Positions 7,125 to 15,631 of a DNA stretch of 21,889 nucleotides are shown here, piece by piece. This stretch comes from JAUZPB01 sp037140715. Its GTDB lineage: Bacteria > Bacteroidota > Ignavibacteria > Ignavibacteriales > SURF-24. The position numbers were made by a program, and so were the translations under genes. The notes beneath the pieces were generated by a model. That model was not told the origin of the DNA. It did no database searches and saw only the letters and a program-made list of their open reading frames with translations. Where the stretch lies: assembly GCA_037140715.1 (NCBI GenBank), contig JBAXDX010000046.1, forward strand, positions 1-21,889. Reading direction: 5' to 3'. Positions within the stretch are counted from its first letter, which is position 1. Each line of letters opens with the position of its first letter.

Positions 7125-9203
7125 ATGAAAAAGTATATCTTTATATTACTGACAACACTAATAAGTCTGAATATTTTATCCGCTCAGAAACCTGACCGCT
7201 CTAAGCCACCGGCTCCGGGTGCCGCTCCTGAAATTAAATTGTCTGACTATGACAGAATTGATCTTCCTAACGGACTGAAGGTATTCATTGTCGAAAACCA
7301 TCAGCTACCTGTTGTTTCCATGTCTCTTGTGCTTGACCGCGACCCGATTATGGAAGATTCTGCCACAGGATACCTGAATATCGCAGGCGATCTTCTGCGT
7401 ACCGGCACAAAAACAAGAACTAAAGACCAGATAGACGAGGAAACAGACTTCATCGGAGCTTCACTTAGTACATCTTCTGCCGGATTATTCGCCTCGTCTT
7501 TAAAACAGCACTTCGAAAAGCTTATGGACCTGGCTTCCGATATTATTATCAATCCTGTATTTAAACAGGAGGAGCTTGATAAATTAAAGACAAAAACCAT
7601 GTCCAGCCTCGCAGCATCCAGGGACGAACCCGGGACAATAGCCGACAGAATCGTTAAGATGCTTTATTATGGCAGGTCCCATCCTTATTCTGAGTTCGAA
7701 ACAGAAAAAAGTGTAGGTAATATCACACTCCGGCTGTGCAGGGATTATTATGACTCATACTTTAAGCCAAACATTACTTATATTGCAATTGTTGGCGATA
7801 TAACAAAAAAAGAAGCGGAGCCTCTGGTTAATAAATACTTCGGTGCCTGGAAGAAAGCCGAGGTAAAACATTTTGTCTATGCAAAGCCGGCCGTCCCGCT
7901 TACACCGAGAGTTGCGGTGGTTGACAGAGCAGCCTCGGTTCAGTCGGTCATAAGAATTGGGCATCCGGCTGACCTGAAGACAGGAAGCGAAGATGTCATT
8001 AAGGCAGGCATTTCAAATACAATCTTAGGCGGCGGGGTTTTCAGGCTGTTTAAGAATCTGAGAGAAAAACATGCTTATACTTACGGCGCTTATTCCGGTC
8101 TTCATCCTGATCAGCTTGCTGGAAACTTCACAGCCAGCACCAGCGTAAGAAATATCGTTACAGACAGCGCAATTACGGAAATTCTCAGCGAAATGAAACG
8201 TATCAGAACTGAAAAAACAGAGGAAGCCGAACTTCAGCAGGCAAAGAACTACACAAGCGGCAATTTTGCTCTGTCACTCGAACGTCCCGAAACAATAGGA
8301 CAATTTGCCATTAATATCGAACGCTATAAACTGCCTAAGGATTATTACTCGGGTTATCTGAAGAAAGTAGCCGCGGTTACAAGCGATGAGGTCAGGGCAA
8401 TGGCGAATAAGTATATCCAGCCCGATAATTCGTATATAATTGTAGTTGGCAACGCTTCCGAAATAGCCGGACGACTAAAGAAATTCAGCCCTGCCGGAAT
8501 AGTTGAGTTTTATGACATTTACGGAGCGAAGTACGACCCCTCATTAAACAAAATTCCGGAAGGCGTTAACGCTAAGTCCGTAATTGATAATTATATTCAA
8601 AAGCTCGGTGGCAGGGATAATTTGCTGAAGGTAAAGGACAGAACGACTGAGATGTCCGGCAGTACACAGGGTATTCCTGTTAAGATTAATGTCTATCAGA
8701 AACAACCAAATAAACTTTACCAGGAAGTTAAAGCCGGAGCAATGCATCAGAAGATTATTTTCAACGGTAAAAAGGGTGTGCAGATTTCGATAATGGGTAA
8801 GCAGGAAATAAAAGGTGACCAGCTTGAAGAACTGAAGCTTGAAGCAAACCTGAACGCTGTGCTCGATTATGGGAAAGCCGGCATTACAACCAGACTTACA
8901 GGAATGGAAAAACTTGACGGCAATGATACTTATAGAATCGAGTTTACTTCAGCCACAGGTCTGGAATGGTATGAGTATTATGACACGGTCAGCGGACTGA
9001 GATTACGCCAGACAAAAACTATTAAATCTCCAACAGGTGAAATAAGTCAGATAACCGATTTCGGCGACTATAAGGAGGTTAACGGCGTTAAGTATCCCTT
9101 CTTCTTGTCCCAATCTATGGGCACCCAGAGAATAGACCTGAAAGTGGATAACCTTAAAGTTAATTCAAATCCCGACAACGGGATGTTTAATATAGATAAG
9201 TAG
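7125..9203 (+). CDS. M16 non-catalytic partner with extra C-terminal domain
   Basis: The protein has 692 residues with a signal peptide (to about residue 20) and a Pro-rich linker. Residues about 38-460 form two M16 domains. At the zinc site the expected HxxEH is replaced: in GYLNIAGDLLRTGT (82-95) the positions are Asn85, Gly88 and Asp89, so it should not bind zinc. LREKHAYTYG (312-321) corresponds to the Arg/Tyr-containing region that active M16 enzymes use to hold substrate. Inactive M16 chains usually pair with an active chain, here the upstream gene. Residues about 480-692 are an extra mostly beta domain (starting YIQKLGGRDNL) resembling the fold of LolA/LolB-like outer-membrane lipoprotein-sorting domains; this is a guess from pattern. 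Start ATG 7125 follows GAAGGGGAAA. Confidence 0.92.
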   Translation: MKKYIFILLTTLISLNILSAQKPDRSKPPAPGAAPEIKLSDYDRIDLPNGLKVFIVENHQLPVVSMSLVLDRDPIMEDSATGYLNIAGDLLRTGTKTRTKDQIDEETDFIGASLSTSSAGLFASSLKQHFEKLMDLASDIIINPVFKQEELDKLKTKTMSSLAASRDEPGTIADRIVKMLYYGRSHPYSEFETEKSVGNITLRLCRDYYDSYFKPNITYIAIVGDITKKEAEPLVNKYFGAWKKAEVKHFVYAKPAVPLTPRVAVVDRAASVQSVIRIGHPADLKTGSEDVIKAGISNTILGGGVFRLFKNLREKHAYTYGAYSGLHPDQLAGNFTASTSVRNIVTDSAITEILSEMKRIRTEKTEEAELQQAKNYTSGNFALSLERPETIGQFAINIERYKLPKDYYSGYLKKVAAVTSDEVRAMANKYIQPDNSYIIVVGNASEIAGRLKKFSPAGIVEFYDIYGAKYDPSLNKIPEGVNAKSVIDNYIQKLGGRDNLLKVKDRTTEMSGSTQGIPVKINVYQKQPNKLYQEVKAGAMHQKIIFNGKKGVQISIMGKQEIKGDQLEELKLEANLNAVLDYGKAGITTRLTGMEKLDGNDTYRIEFTSATGLEWYEYYDTVSGLRLRQTKTIKSPTGEISQITDFGDYKEVNGVKYPFFLSQSMGTQRIDLKVDNLKVNSNPDNGMFNIDK

Positions 9204-9213
9204 GCAATTATAA

Positions 9214-9248
9214 AAGAACCCTGCCCCATGACCCGGAGCAGGGTTCTT
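9214..9248 (+). terminator. Hairpin terminator after the M16 operon
   Basis: A perfect 11-bp stem AAGAACCCTGC / GCAGGGTTCTT encloses a 13-nt loop, 10 nt after the stop of the second M16 gene and 20 nt before the HAD gene. The stem ends in TTCTT and is followed by AAATTAT. The HAD gene just downstream would then need its own promoter or read-through. Confidence 0.75.
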
Positions 9249-9268
9249 AAATTATCAGAATTATATTT

Positions 9269-9883
9269 ATGGAGTATAAAAAGTATTCAGTTATCGTTTT
9301 TGACCTCGGTAATGTACTACTTCCCTTTGATTATAAGTTCATGACAGATAAACTTGACCTGGTAAAGCCGGGACTTGGCAGTAGCTTCCGTGAGTATTAT
9401 AAAAATAACTACACCATCCACCGCAGCTTTGAACGTGGCGATATTAAAGAGGATGAATTCATAAAGCTTATGCTCGGCTGTTGCGAACAGCTTATTGACA
9501 AGCCGGCTTTCTGCCAGTATTACAGCGAAATATTTACCGAGAACAAGAACGTCATCGCACTGCTGCCGGAACTGAAGAAAAAGTATAAACTGGTGATCCT
9601 TTCAAATACCAACAATATTCACTTCGAATTCGGTTACAAGCATAAAGATTTTCTTAAGAATTTCGACAAGCTGATATTATCATACGAGGCGGGCGCTTTA
9701 AAACCGGAGCCGGCAATTTATAAAGCCGTGGAAAACTACACCGGACTGCCCCCCGCTGAACATATCTTTATAGATGACATCGAAGAATACGCTGAAGGCG
9801 CGAGAGCGATGGGCTGGGATGCTATTCAGTTTAAGAGTTTTGAACAGCTTGCCGGGGATCTAAAAATACTGGGAATTTTATAG
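9269..9883 (+). CDS. HAD family phosphatase (YihX-like)
   Basis: The protein has 204 residues. HAD motif I is FDLGNV with nucleophile Asp12; the usual second Asp (DxD) is Gly14. Motif II is LSNTN (111-115), the conserved Lys145 lies in LKPEPAIY, and motif IV is FIDD (167-170). A helical cap lies between residues 20 and 90. DLGNV plus LSNTN is the form seen in E. coli YihX, an alpha-D-glucose-1-phosphate phosphatase, so loss of the second Asp does not mean inactivity. The substrate here is not known. No good ribosome binding site precedes the ATG at 9269, although the annotated start fits the fold. Confidence 0.88.
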   Translation: MEYKKYSVIVFDLGNVLLPFDYKFMTDKLDLVKPGLGSSFREYYKNNYTIHRSFERGDIKEDEFIKLMLGCCEQLIDKPAFCQYYSEIFTENKNVIALLPELKKKYKLVILSNTNNIHFEFGYKHKDFLKNFDKLILSYEAGALKPEPAIYKAVENYTGLPPAEHIFIDDIEEYAEGARAMGWDAIQFKSFEQLAGDLKILGIL

Positions 9884-9976
9884 AAATTGTAATTCCTTTT
9901 CATCCGTAGTGATTATTCGCAAGATTTTGTAAGTGTAATGATGTAAATTTGTCCTTAAAAATTTTATTTGGAGATT

Positions 9977-10999
9977 ATGATTTCTTTTTATAAAAAAGCC
10001 GGATTATTGTTATTTATTTTTACTGGCTTTGCCTCTTTCATTTTCACAAACTCGGGGTTTAATTGTTCCAAAAATAAAACAGGGGATCAAACCCCGATAA
10101 TTCCCGCTCCGCCAGCCACAGGACAATCCCCGGTAAGCCCTGTTTCGATAAATGACACAATATTAAATTATAAGCCGTCATGGCAAATTCATTACACAGC
10201 CCTGCCGGTAAACAAACTAAAATCGCTTACTCCCCTTTATGCAAAGTATGGGAAAAAGAACGTGCGCTTAATCCTGGCCTTAAACCGCATAGATGAAAAA
10301 AACTTCAGGCGCACAGACACGCTGATGGTTCCTGATACTGTTACAAATATCTTATCTTACTCCCCTTATCCATATATTATTGAAGCTGCACGCCAAATTC
10401 CGAAGCTGATACTGATTTCGTGCAAATTACAGGCGATTGCAGCATACAAAGACGGCGCACTTGTCCGCTGGGCACCTGTCAGCACCGGACGCAAGAGTAA
10501 GCCGACCCCCGCGGGTTTGTTTAGTATGAACTGGAAATCTAAGGAAACCACAAGTACAGTTGACAGCTCATGGGTGCTTCCATATTATTTTAATTTTAAT
10601 AGTACAGGAGGCGTTGCACTTCACAAGTTCGAACTGCCCGGCTATCCGGCAAGCCATTCCTGCGTAAGACTATTGGAGGAAGATGCTAAATGGTTCTTCG
10701 TCTGGGGCGAACAATGGCTTATCACCCGCAACAGGTCACTCATTGCACATGGCACTCCCGTCATTGTTTTTGACGAATATCCGTGGGACGGAAGGCATCC
10801 CTGGCGCAAAATGCTCGATAATCCTCAGGAGGCTTCTGTTTCTGACAATGAAATTGATGTTTTAATGAAAAAGTACCTGCCCGAAATAAAAAACAGGATG
10901 AATATCAGGCAGGCGGCATTAGCTGAGATAAAATTAAAGTACCTGCAGGAGCAGACCGCAGAGGTGAAGGAATATCCAATGACTATAATAAAAAGATAG
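9977..10999 (+). CDS. L,D-transpeptidase (YkuD domain), membrane-anchored or exported
   Basis: The protein has 340 residues. An N-terminal hydrophobic segment (about 8-25) targets it to the envelope, followed by a Pro/Ser-rich linker (37-57). Residues about 75-120 look like a degenerate LysM-type peptidoglycan-binding segment (YGKKNVRLILALNRID). The YkuD catalytic domain spans about 140-265, with His216 and the catalytic loop SHSCVRL (226-232), nucleophile Cys229. The usual SHGC has become SHSC. These enzymes make 3-3 cross-links in peptidoglycan or attach proteins to it. The last 60 residues are Lys/Glu/Gln-rich and helical. The frame starts at a TTG at 9968, but TTTGGAG overlaps it and precedes the ATG at 9977, which is therefore preferred despite short spacing. 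Confidence 0.88.
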   Translation: MISFYKKAGLLLFIFTGFASFIFTNSGFNCSKNKTGDQTPIIPAPPATGQSPVSPVSINDTILNYKPSWQIHYTALPVNKLKSLTPLYAKYGKKNVRLILALNRIDEKNFRRTDTLMVPDTVTNILSYSPYPYIIEAARQIPKLILISCKLQAIAAYKDGALVRWAPVSTGRKSKPTPAGLFSMNWKSKETTSTVDSSWVLPYYFNFNSTGGVALHKFELPGYPASHSCVRLLEEDAKWFFVWGEQWLITRNRSLIAHGTPVIVFDEYPWDGRHPWRKMLDNPQEASVSDNEIDVLMKKYLPEIKNRMNIRQAALAEIKLKYLQEQTAEVKEYPMTIIKR

Positions 11000-11121
11000 T
11001 GGCAATGAGATAAAAAAGAACAGAAACTAATCTGATATGCCTTTCAAAAACTATCCTGAAGGCAGACCCGCATCGAAAATTACTCCGGGAACGCCTGTTT
11101 AACCACCCGGAAATTACCTGC

Positions 11122-11449
11122 TACACAAAAAAACTTTTTTCAGGTGTTTGTAGTTTACAAAACACCTGAAAAAAGTTTTTCCAAGCGTTCGGAGTTTACC
11201 GAACACCTGAAAAAAGTTTTTCCAAGCGTTCGGAGTTTACCGAACACCTGAAAAAAGTTTTTCCAACCGCCGGGAGATTACCCGACACCTGAAAAAAGTT
11301 TTTCCAAGCACCGGGAGTTTACCCGACACCTGAAAAAAGTTTTTCCAAGCACCGGGAGATTACCCGACACCTGAAAAAAGTTTTTCCGACCGCCGGGAGT
11401 TTACCCGGCACCTGAAAAATCTTTCTAAGACAGTATGGGATTTGCCGCC
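11122..11449. repeat. 41-bp tandem hairpin repeat array
   Basis: Seven exact-period units begin at 11122, 11163, 11204, 11245, 11286, 11327 and 11368 (CACCTG marks the start of all but the first), with a decayed eighth copy from 11409. Each unit contains the A/T semi-palindrome GAAAAAAGTTTTTC and a hairpin with loop AGTTTA or AGATTA. Unit stems read GTTCGG/CCGAAC in two copies and GCCGGG/CCCGGC in the last, with intermediate forms between. The array is non-coding because 41 is not a multiple of 3. It lies between convergent genes (stops at 10999 and 11684). It is not CRISPR because there are no unique spacers. Confidence 0.93.
11129..11180. terminator. Strong composite hairpin at the head of the 41-bp array
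   Basis: The left-most unit pairs with the next: the 16-nt arm 11134-11149 (C, six T, CAGGTGTTT) is exactly complementary to 11160-11175, and the flanking A and T runs extend the stem to about 21 bp around a 10-nt loop. It ends in a T run on the plus strand and, read on the minus strand, is also followed by T residues. It lies 130 nt after the L,D-transpeptidase stop, so it can act as a bidirectional terminator. Confidence 0.7.
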
Positions 11450-11646
11450 GGCTTTAGAAATGCTTTTTTAACCAAGTTCTCTCAAAGGGTTGCCTGAATT
11501 TGCAGAATTGGTACTGCTACAAATTTTTTTCAATGTAACGGACAAATAAAATAAGAAACTTAAAAAAGGTTCTCATTCATTAATGAGTTCCGGCTCCCTT
11601 TCATTATCATTGTTGATTCTATATGAATTTTTATTAAGCACGAAAT
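11450..11646. other. Remainder of the convergent gap
   Basis: Nothing gene-like is seen between the decayed last repeat copy and the serC terminator. A short inverted repeat CTCATT-CATT-AATGAG occurs at 11572-11587. The stretch 11000-11121, between the L,D-transpeptidase stop and the array, likewise holds only CCGGG/CCCGG fragments that look like decayed array copies. Confidence 0.5.
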
Positions 11647-11672
11647 CCCCTCCGGCTAAAAAAGCGGAGGGG
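11647..11672 (-). terminator. Terminator of serC
   Basis: CCCCTCCG (11647-11654) and CGGAGGGG (11665-11672) form a perfect 8-bp GC-rich stem, 12 nt beyond the minus-strand serC stop. Read on the minus strand the stem is followed by ATTTCG, a weak U stretch. Confidence 0.65.
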
Positions 11673-11683
11673 AATAATAACAA

Positions 11684-12769
11684 TTAATTTCGGGACTTAA
11701 AATCTTTCATGAACTGTACGAGGTCTGCCACGCCCTGTTTCGGGAATGCGTTATAGATAGAAGCCCTCAGACCTCCGGCTAAACGATGCCCCTTCAAGCC
11801 GGAGAAGCCGGACTTTGTCGCTTCCGATATAAGTTTCCGTTCAAGCTCTTCGCCCGGCAGTCGGAAAGTTACGTTCATAAGCGAGCGGCTCTCCTTTCGG
11901 GCTGTGCCTTTATAGTAACCATCGCTTTCATCTATATAATCATAGAGGATGGAAGCCTTATCACGGTTAAGCTGATGCATAACATCCAGTCCGCCATTTT
12001 TCATAAGCCATTTTGTAACCAGCTGAATAATATAAACTCCGAACGTGGAGGGCGTGTTATACATAGAATCATTTTCAGCATGTATCCTGTAATTAAGATA
12101 AGCGGGCAGACTGTCCCGGCTGCGCGTAAGCATATCATTGCGGATAATAACTACTGTAACTCCCGAAGGTCCAAGATTTTTCTGCGCACCGGCATACAGC
12201 AACGCGTATTTGCTTACGTCAATCTTCTTGTGCATAAGATCGCTGGAAGCATCACAGACTAAAGGGACACTACCAACTTCGGGTTCTGTTTTATACTCTG
12301 TACCGTAAATTGTATTATTCGATGTAAAGTGAACATAAGCCGCATCGGGGTCAAGCTTAAGTTCTTCCTGTTTCGGAATTATTGTGAAGTTATCCGCTTC
12401 GGAGGAGCCGGCTATATTGACGGTTCCGACTTTCCCCGCTTCCTTTATCGCCTTCTGTGCCCAGACACCGGTAAGCATATAATCAGCTTTGTTCTCAGGA
12501 AACATCAGGTTAAGCGGAACCATCGAGAACTGAAGCGTAGCTCCGCCCTGAAGGAATAATACCGTGTAGTCATCCCCGATGCCGAGTAATGTTTTAATAT
12601 TCCGTTTCGCGCCGAGTATAATTTTCTCAAAAGTCCTGGAGCGGTGGCTGATTTCAAGTATTGACATGCCAACACCCGGAAGCACATACAGATTATCCCG
12701 TGCTTCTTTTAATACTTCTTCAGGCAGAACTGCCGGACCGGCGCTGAAGTTATAAATTCTTTTTTCCAT
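11684..12769 (-). CDS. serC: Phosphoserine aminotransferase
   Basis: The protein has 361 residues, the normal SerC length. It converts 3-phosphohydroxypyruvate and glutamate to phosphoserine (serine synthesis) and also works in the DXP-dependent pyridoxal-phosphate route. The start MEKRIYNFSAGPAVLP is the SerC hallmark. The PLP-binding lysine is Lys197 in YAGAQKNLGPSG (192-203), and the conserved GGLRASIYNAF is at 332-342. Upstream in-frame codons reach 12898 and overlap the preceding gene, but the added residues are basic and unlike the family, so the ATG at 12769 is used, with AAGAG upstream. It follows the DUF1015 gene by 80 nt on the same strand, probably in one transcript. Confidence 0.96.
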   Translation of the reverse strand: MEKRIYNFSAGPAVLPEEVLKEARDNLYVLPGVGMSILEISHRSRTFEKIILGAKRNIKTLLGIGDDYTVLFLQGGATLQFSMVPLNLMFPENKADYMLTGVWAQKAIKEAGKVGTVNIAGSSEADNFTIIPKQEELKLDPDAAYVHFTSNNTIYGTEYKTEPEVGSVPLVCDASSDLMHKKIDVSKYALLYAGAQKNLGPSGVTVVIIRNDMLTRSRDSLPAYLNYRIHAENDSMYNTPSTFGVYIIQLVTKWLMKNGGLDVMHQLNRDKASILYDYIDESDGYYKGTARKESRSLMNVTFRLPGEELERKLISEATKSGFSGLKGHRLAGGLRASIYNAFPKQGVADLVQFMKDFKSRN

Positions 12770-12849
12770 TTTATTTTCTCTTATTTTTATTTTTTTTGAC
12801 CCATGCCCTGCCCGCTTCTCTTTTTCAACGGGAAAGGCCCGGGACAGGG

Positions 12850-14085
12850 TTATATTAAATGTACTAACAATCCGTCTCTTAGTTTGGGTTCGAACCATGT
12901 TGATTTAGGAGGCATAATCTCTCCGGCATCGGCAATGTCCATAAGCTCGCCGACAGATACCGGATAAAGTGAAAAAGCCACAGCCGCTCTGCCTGAGTTA
13001 ACGAGAGATTCAAGTTCTGATGTGCCCCTGATGCCGCCAATAAAGTCGATGCGCTTATTAGTGCGCGGGTCATCAATATTCAGAATCGGGCGGAGAAGAT
13101 AATTCTGGAGAACACTTACATCCAGGTTATCGCATATATTGTCCGAGACTGTTATTCTGGCATTTGGCCAGAGGCTGTACCATTTGCCAGCCATATACAT
13201 TCCGAATGTCCTCTTGTCCGGCGGCTCTGATATATTTGCTTCCTCGCAGATAAAATATTCGCGGACATGGTCAAGGAAATCCTGCCGGCTAAGTCCGTTA
13301 AGATCAAAAACTACACGGTTATAAGGAAGTATTTTAAGCTCTTCTGCCGGGAACAATACTGCAAGGAAGAAGTTATATTCTTCATCTCCCGTATGGTTCG
13401 GGTTATTTTCCATCTTAACCTTCCGTGCCCTGCCTGCACTTGCAGCGCGGTGGTGCCCGTCAGCAATATAAAGACTGCTGACATTAGCGATTTCGGTGAT
13501 AATGGTTTCATTAAACTCATCGGGCATAATCCATATAGTATGCGTAACTCCGTCAGAAGCGATAAAGTCATAAAGCGGCTGAGACTCCAGCATAGTTTTC
13601 CGTATAAGCTCATTAACCTTTGCCACGCCGCGGTAAGTGAGGAATACAGGTCCTGTCTGAGCACCGGTAGTTACTATATGATTAGTTCTGTCGTCTTCCT
13701 TTTCCCTGCGGGTTTTTTCATGCTTAAGAATGCTATTATTATCATAATCCACAGTTGAAAAAGTCGCTGCCACGCCTGTCTGCTCCCGGAGTCCCATAAC
13801 AAGTTTATATACATAGAAATGCGAGCAGTCATCCGTAAGAAGCGGAGCGTCCAGTTTTATTCTTTCAAGATTAGCCTTGGCTTTCTTATAAACTTCCCCG
13901 GAATAAGGGTCAACTGAATTGTCCAGTTCAATTTCAGAGCGTGTGATTCTTAAATAACTATTTGGGTAACCTTTGGCAAAGAAAGCTGCTTCTTCGCGAT
14001 TTACAACATCATAAGGAACGCTGGCAACAAGGCTTGCAACATTCTTATCTGGTCTTAGCGCCTTAAATGGTCTGATAACCGGCAT
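12850..14085 (-). CDS. DUF1015 protein (ParB/Srx-like DGHHR motif)
   Basis: The protein has 411 residues. Family marks are IRPFKALRP (4-12) and VPYDVVN near the N-terminus, KHEKTRREKEDDR (121-133), the short motif ADGHHRAAS (208-216) and MPPKSTWFEPKLRDGL (391-406). DGHHR resembles the catalytic or binding motif of ParB/sulfiredoxin-fold proteins, a superfamily that also includes free-serine kinases (SerK, SbnI). DUF1015 genes often sit beside serC and serA, as here. The enzymatic role is not proven; a role in serine or phosphoserine metabolism is an inference from motif and neighbour. AGGAGA with 4-5 nt spacing precedes the ATG at 14085, which fixes the start; the frame continues upstream to 14151 without family similarity. 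Confidence 0.9.
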   Translation of the reverse strand: MPVIRPFKALRPDKNVASLVASVPYDVVNREEAAFFAKGYPNSYLRITRSEIELDNSVDPYSGEVYKKAKANLERIKLDAPLLTDDCSHFYVYKLVMGLREQTGVAATFSTVDYDNNSILKHEKTRREKEDDRTNHIVTTGAQTGPVFLTYRGVAKVNELIRKTMLESQPLYDFIASDGVTHTIWIMPDEFNETIITEIANVSSLYIADGHHRAASAGRARKVKMENNPNHTGDEEYNFFLAVLFPAEELKILPYNRVVFDLNGLSRQDFLDHVREYFICEEANISEPPDKRTFGMYMAGKWYSLWPNARITVSDNICDNLDVSVLQNYLLRPILNIDDPRTNKRIDFIGGIRGTSELESLVNSGRAAVAFSLYPVSVGELMDIADAGEIMPPKSTWFEPKLRDGLLVHLI

Positions 14086-14323
14086 AAGTTCTCCTAAAAA
14101 AGAAAAATTTTTATTTACTTTAAAATGCCGAAATAAAACAAAAAACGCCACTTAATAAAATTCATTCAGACTACGATATAGTGATTTTTTCTCAGAATTA
14201 TACTCATACTCATAATCCTCTCCGCTTCAGATAAAATGATGAAGAATAATAAAATCTGCAGTAATTAAATTGATTAAGAGGGGGGACTTTGATAACTTTC
14301 ATTGTTAAAAAAAACAGAGATGT

Positions 14324-15469
14324 ATGAAAGAAATACTTATACTTGGTTCTTCAGGATCAATCGGCGTTAATACTCTGAATGTCATCAGGAACTTTCCTGA
14401 AAGATTCCGGGTAAAAACCCTGACAGTTAACTCAAATATTAATATCCTTGAAGAACAGATTAAAGAATTTCACCCGGATCTTGTTGTAGTGCGGAATAAA
14501 CATAGTGCGGATACGTTAAGGACACGTCTGAATGGTAAATGTGAGGTATTAAGCGGCGATGAAGGGCTGACGGAAGCTGCACGCCGGGATAATTACGATA
14601 TTATGGTAAGCGCGCTTGTGGGTTTTGCAGGACTTGCGCCCACGGTTGAGAGCATAAAACTTTCCAAACGAATTGCACTCGCAAATAAGGAAACTCTCGT
14701 TGCGGCAGGAGAACTGATAACAAATCTGTGTAAAGAATATAAAGCGGAGTTGCTTCCGGTTGACTCGGAGCATAGTGCAATATTCCAGTGCCTCGCGGGT
14801 GAAAATCCGGCGGAAGTTGATAAGCTGATACTTACTGCATCCGGCGGACCATTCCTGCACAGAAGGAAAGAGACTCTTAGAGAAGTAACCGTTGCCGAAG
14901 CGCTTAATCATCCGAACTGGAAGATGGGTAGCAAGATAACAATCGACTCGGCTTCAATGATGAACAAGGGGCTTGAAGTAATTGAAGCACGATGGCTTTT
15001 CGGAGTGTCGAAAGATAAGATTGTGGTAGTAGTTCATCCGCAGTCGATAGTTCATTCGATGGTTGAATTTGTTGATGGTTCAATTAAGGCGCAGCTTGGA
15101 CTGCCGGATATGAAACTGCCAATACAATACGCACTTGCATATCCCGAACGTCTGAAGACAACGGGACAAAGAACTGAGATGCCTAAGATAAGAGACCTTT
15201 CTTTCTTTGAACCTGATATGGAAAAGTTTGAGTGTCTTAAGCTTGCTTATGATGTAATCGAAGAAGGGGGCACGGCTCCCTGCATTCTTAACGCTGCTAA
15301 CGAAGTAGCCGTAAGTAAATTCCTTGACGGGAAAATAAAATTTCACCAGATACCTGAAATAATAAAATGTTCGCTCGACAATATAGAGAACCACAGAGTG
15401 CCCGGGATTGATATTATCTTCGAGTGCGACAGACAGACCCGCGCGTTTGCCGCTAAGTTGTTTTCTTAA
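14324..15469 (+). CDS. dxr: 1-deoxy-D-xylulose-5-phosphate reductoisomerase
   Basis: The protein has 381 residues and catalyses the NADPH-dependent rearrangement and reduction of DXP to MEP, the committed step of the non-mevalonate isoprenoid pathway. The NADPH-binding loop is GSSGSIG (8-14), and ALANKETLVAAGE is at 118-130. Metal ligands are expected at Asp147 and Glu149 (VDSEHSA) and Glu218 (NKGLEVIEARWLF). The active-site HPNWKMGSKITIDSA is at 196-210 and HPQSIVHSMVEF at 238-249. Length and motifs are complete. A weak ACAGAG precedes the ATG. It is followed after 162 nt by rseP, a common bacterial gene order. It diverges from the DUF1015-serC operon across a 238-nt gap. Confidence 0.97.
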   Translation: MKEILILGSSGSIGVNTLNVIRNFPERFRVKTLTVNSNINILEEQIKEFHPDLVVVRNKHSADTLRTRLNGKCEVLSGDEGLTEAARRDNYDIMVSALVGFAGLAPTVESIKLSKRIALANKETLVAAGELITNLCKEYKAELLPVDSEHSAIFQCLAGENPAEVDKLILTASGGPFLHRRKETLREVTVAEALNHPNWKMGSKITIDSASMMNKGLEVIEARWLFGVSKDKIVVVVHPQSIVHSMVEFVDGSIKAQLGLPDMKLPIQYALAYPERLKTTGQRTEMPKIRDLSFFEPDMEKFECLKLAYDVIEEGGTAPCILNAANEVAVSKFLDGKIKFHQIPEIIKCSLDNIENHRVPGIDIIFECDRQTRAFAAKLFS

Positions 15470-15631
15470 TTATAATCGTAACATTACTCATTTCAGGATA
15501 TAAATAAGACTCTGATTAAGAGGAAGAATGAGCGACATTAGTTCTTTGCTTCTTAACAGATACAAATAAAGTTAGTTCTTTTTTTGATTTCATAATGAAC
15601 AATATTTTGCATTAAATGGGAGTTTTTTCTA

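Noticed and set aside
9269..9883. HAD protein as an inactive phosphatase because motif I is DxG
   Set aside because: DLGNV is normal in the YihX branch, which includes an active sugar-phosphate phosphatase, and the other motifs are intact.
11122..11449. 41-bp periodic array as a possible CRISPR
   Set aside because: The whole 41-bp unit repeats; there are no variable spacers of separate origin and no cas gene nearby.
12770..12898. N-terminal extension of SerC
   Set aside because: The extra 43 residues overlap the DUF1015 gene and are unlike SerC, whose family start MEKRIYNFSAGP is at 12769.
13267..13758. Plus-strand 163-codon frame inside the DUF1015 gene
   Set aside because: It is an antisense shadow of a well-supported gene and has no family features.
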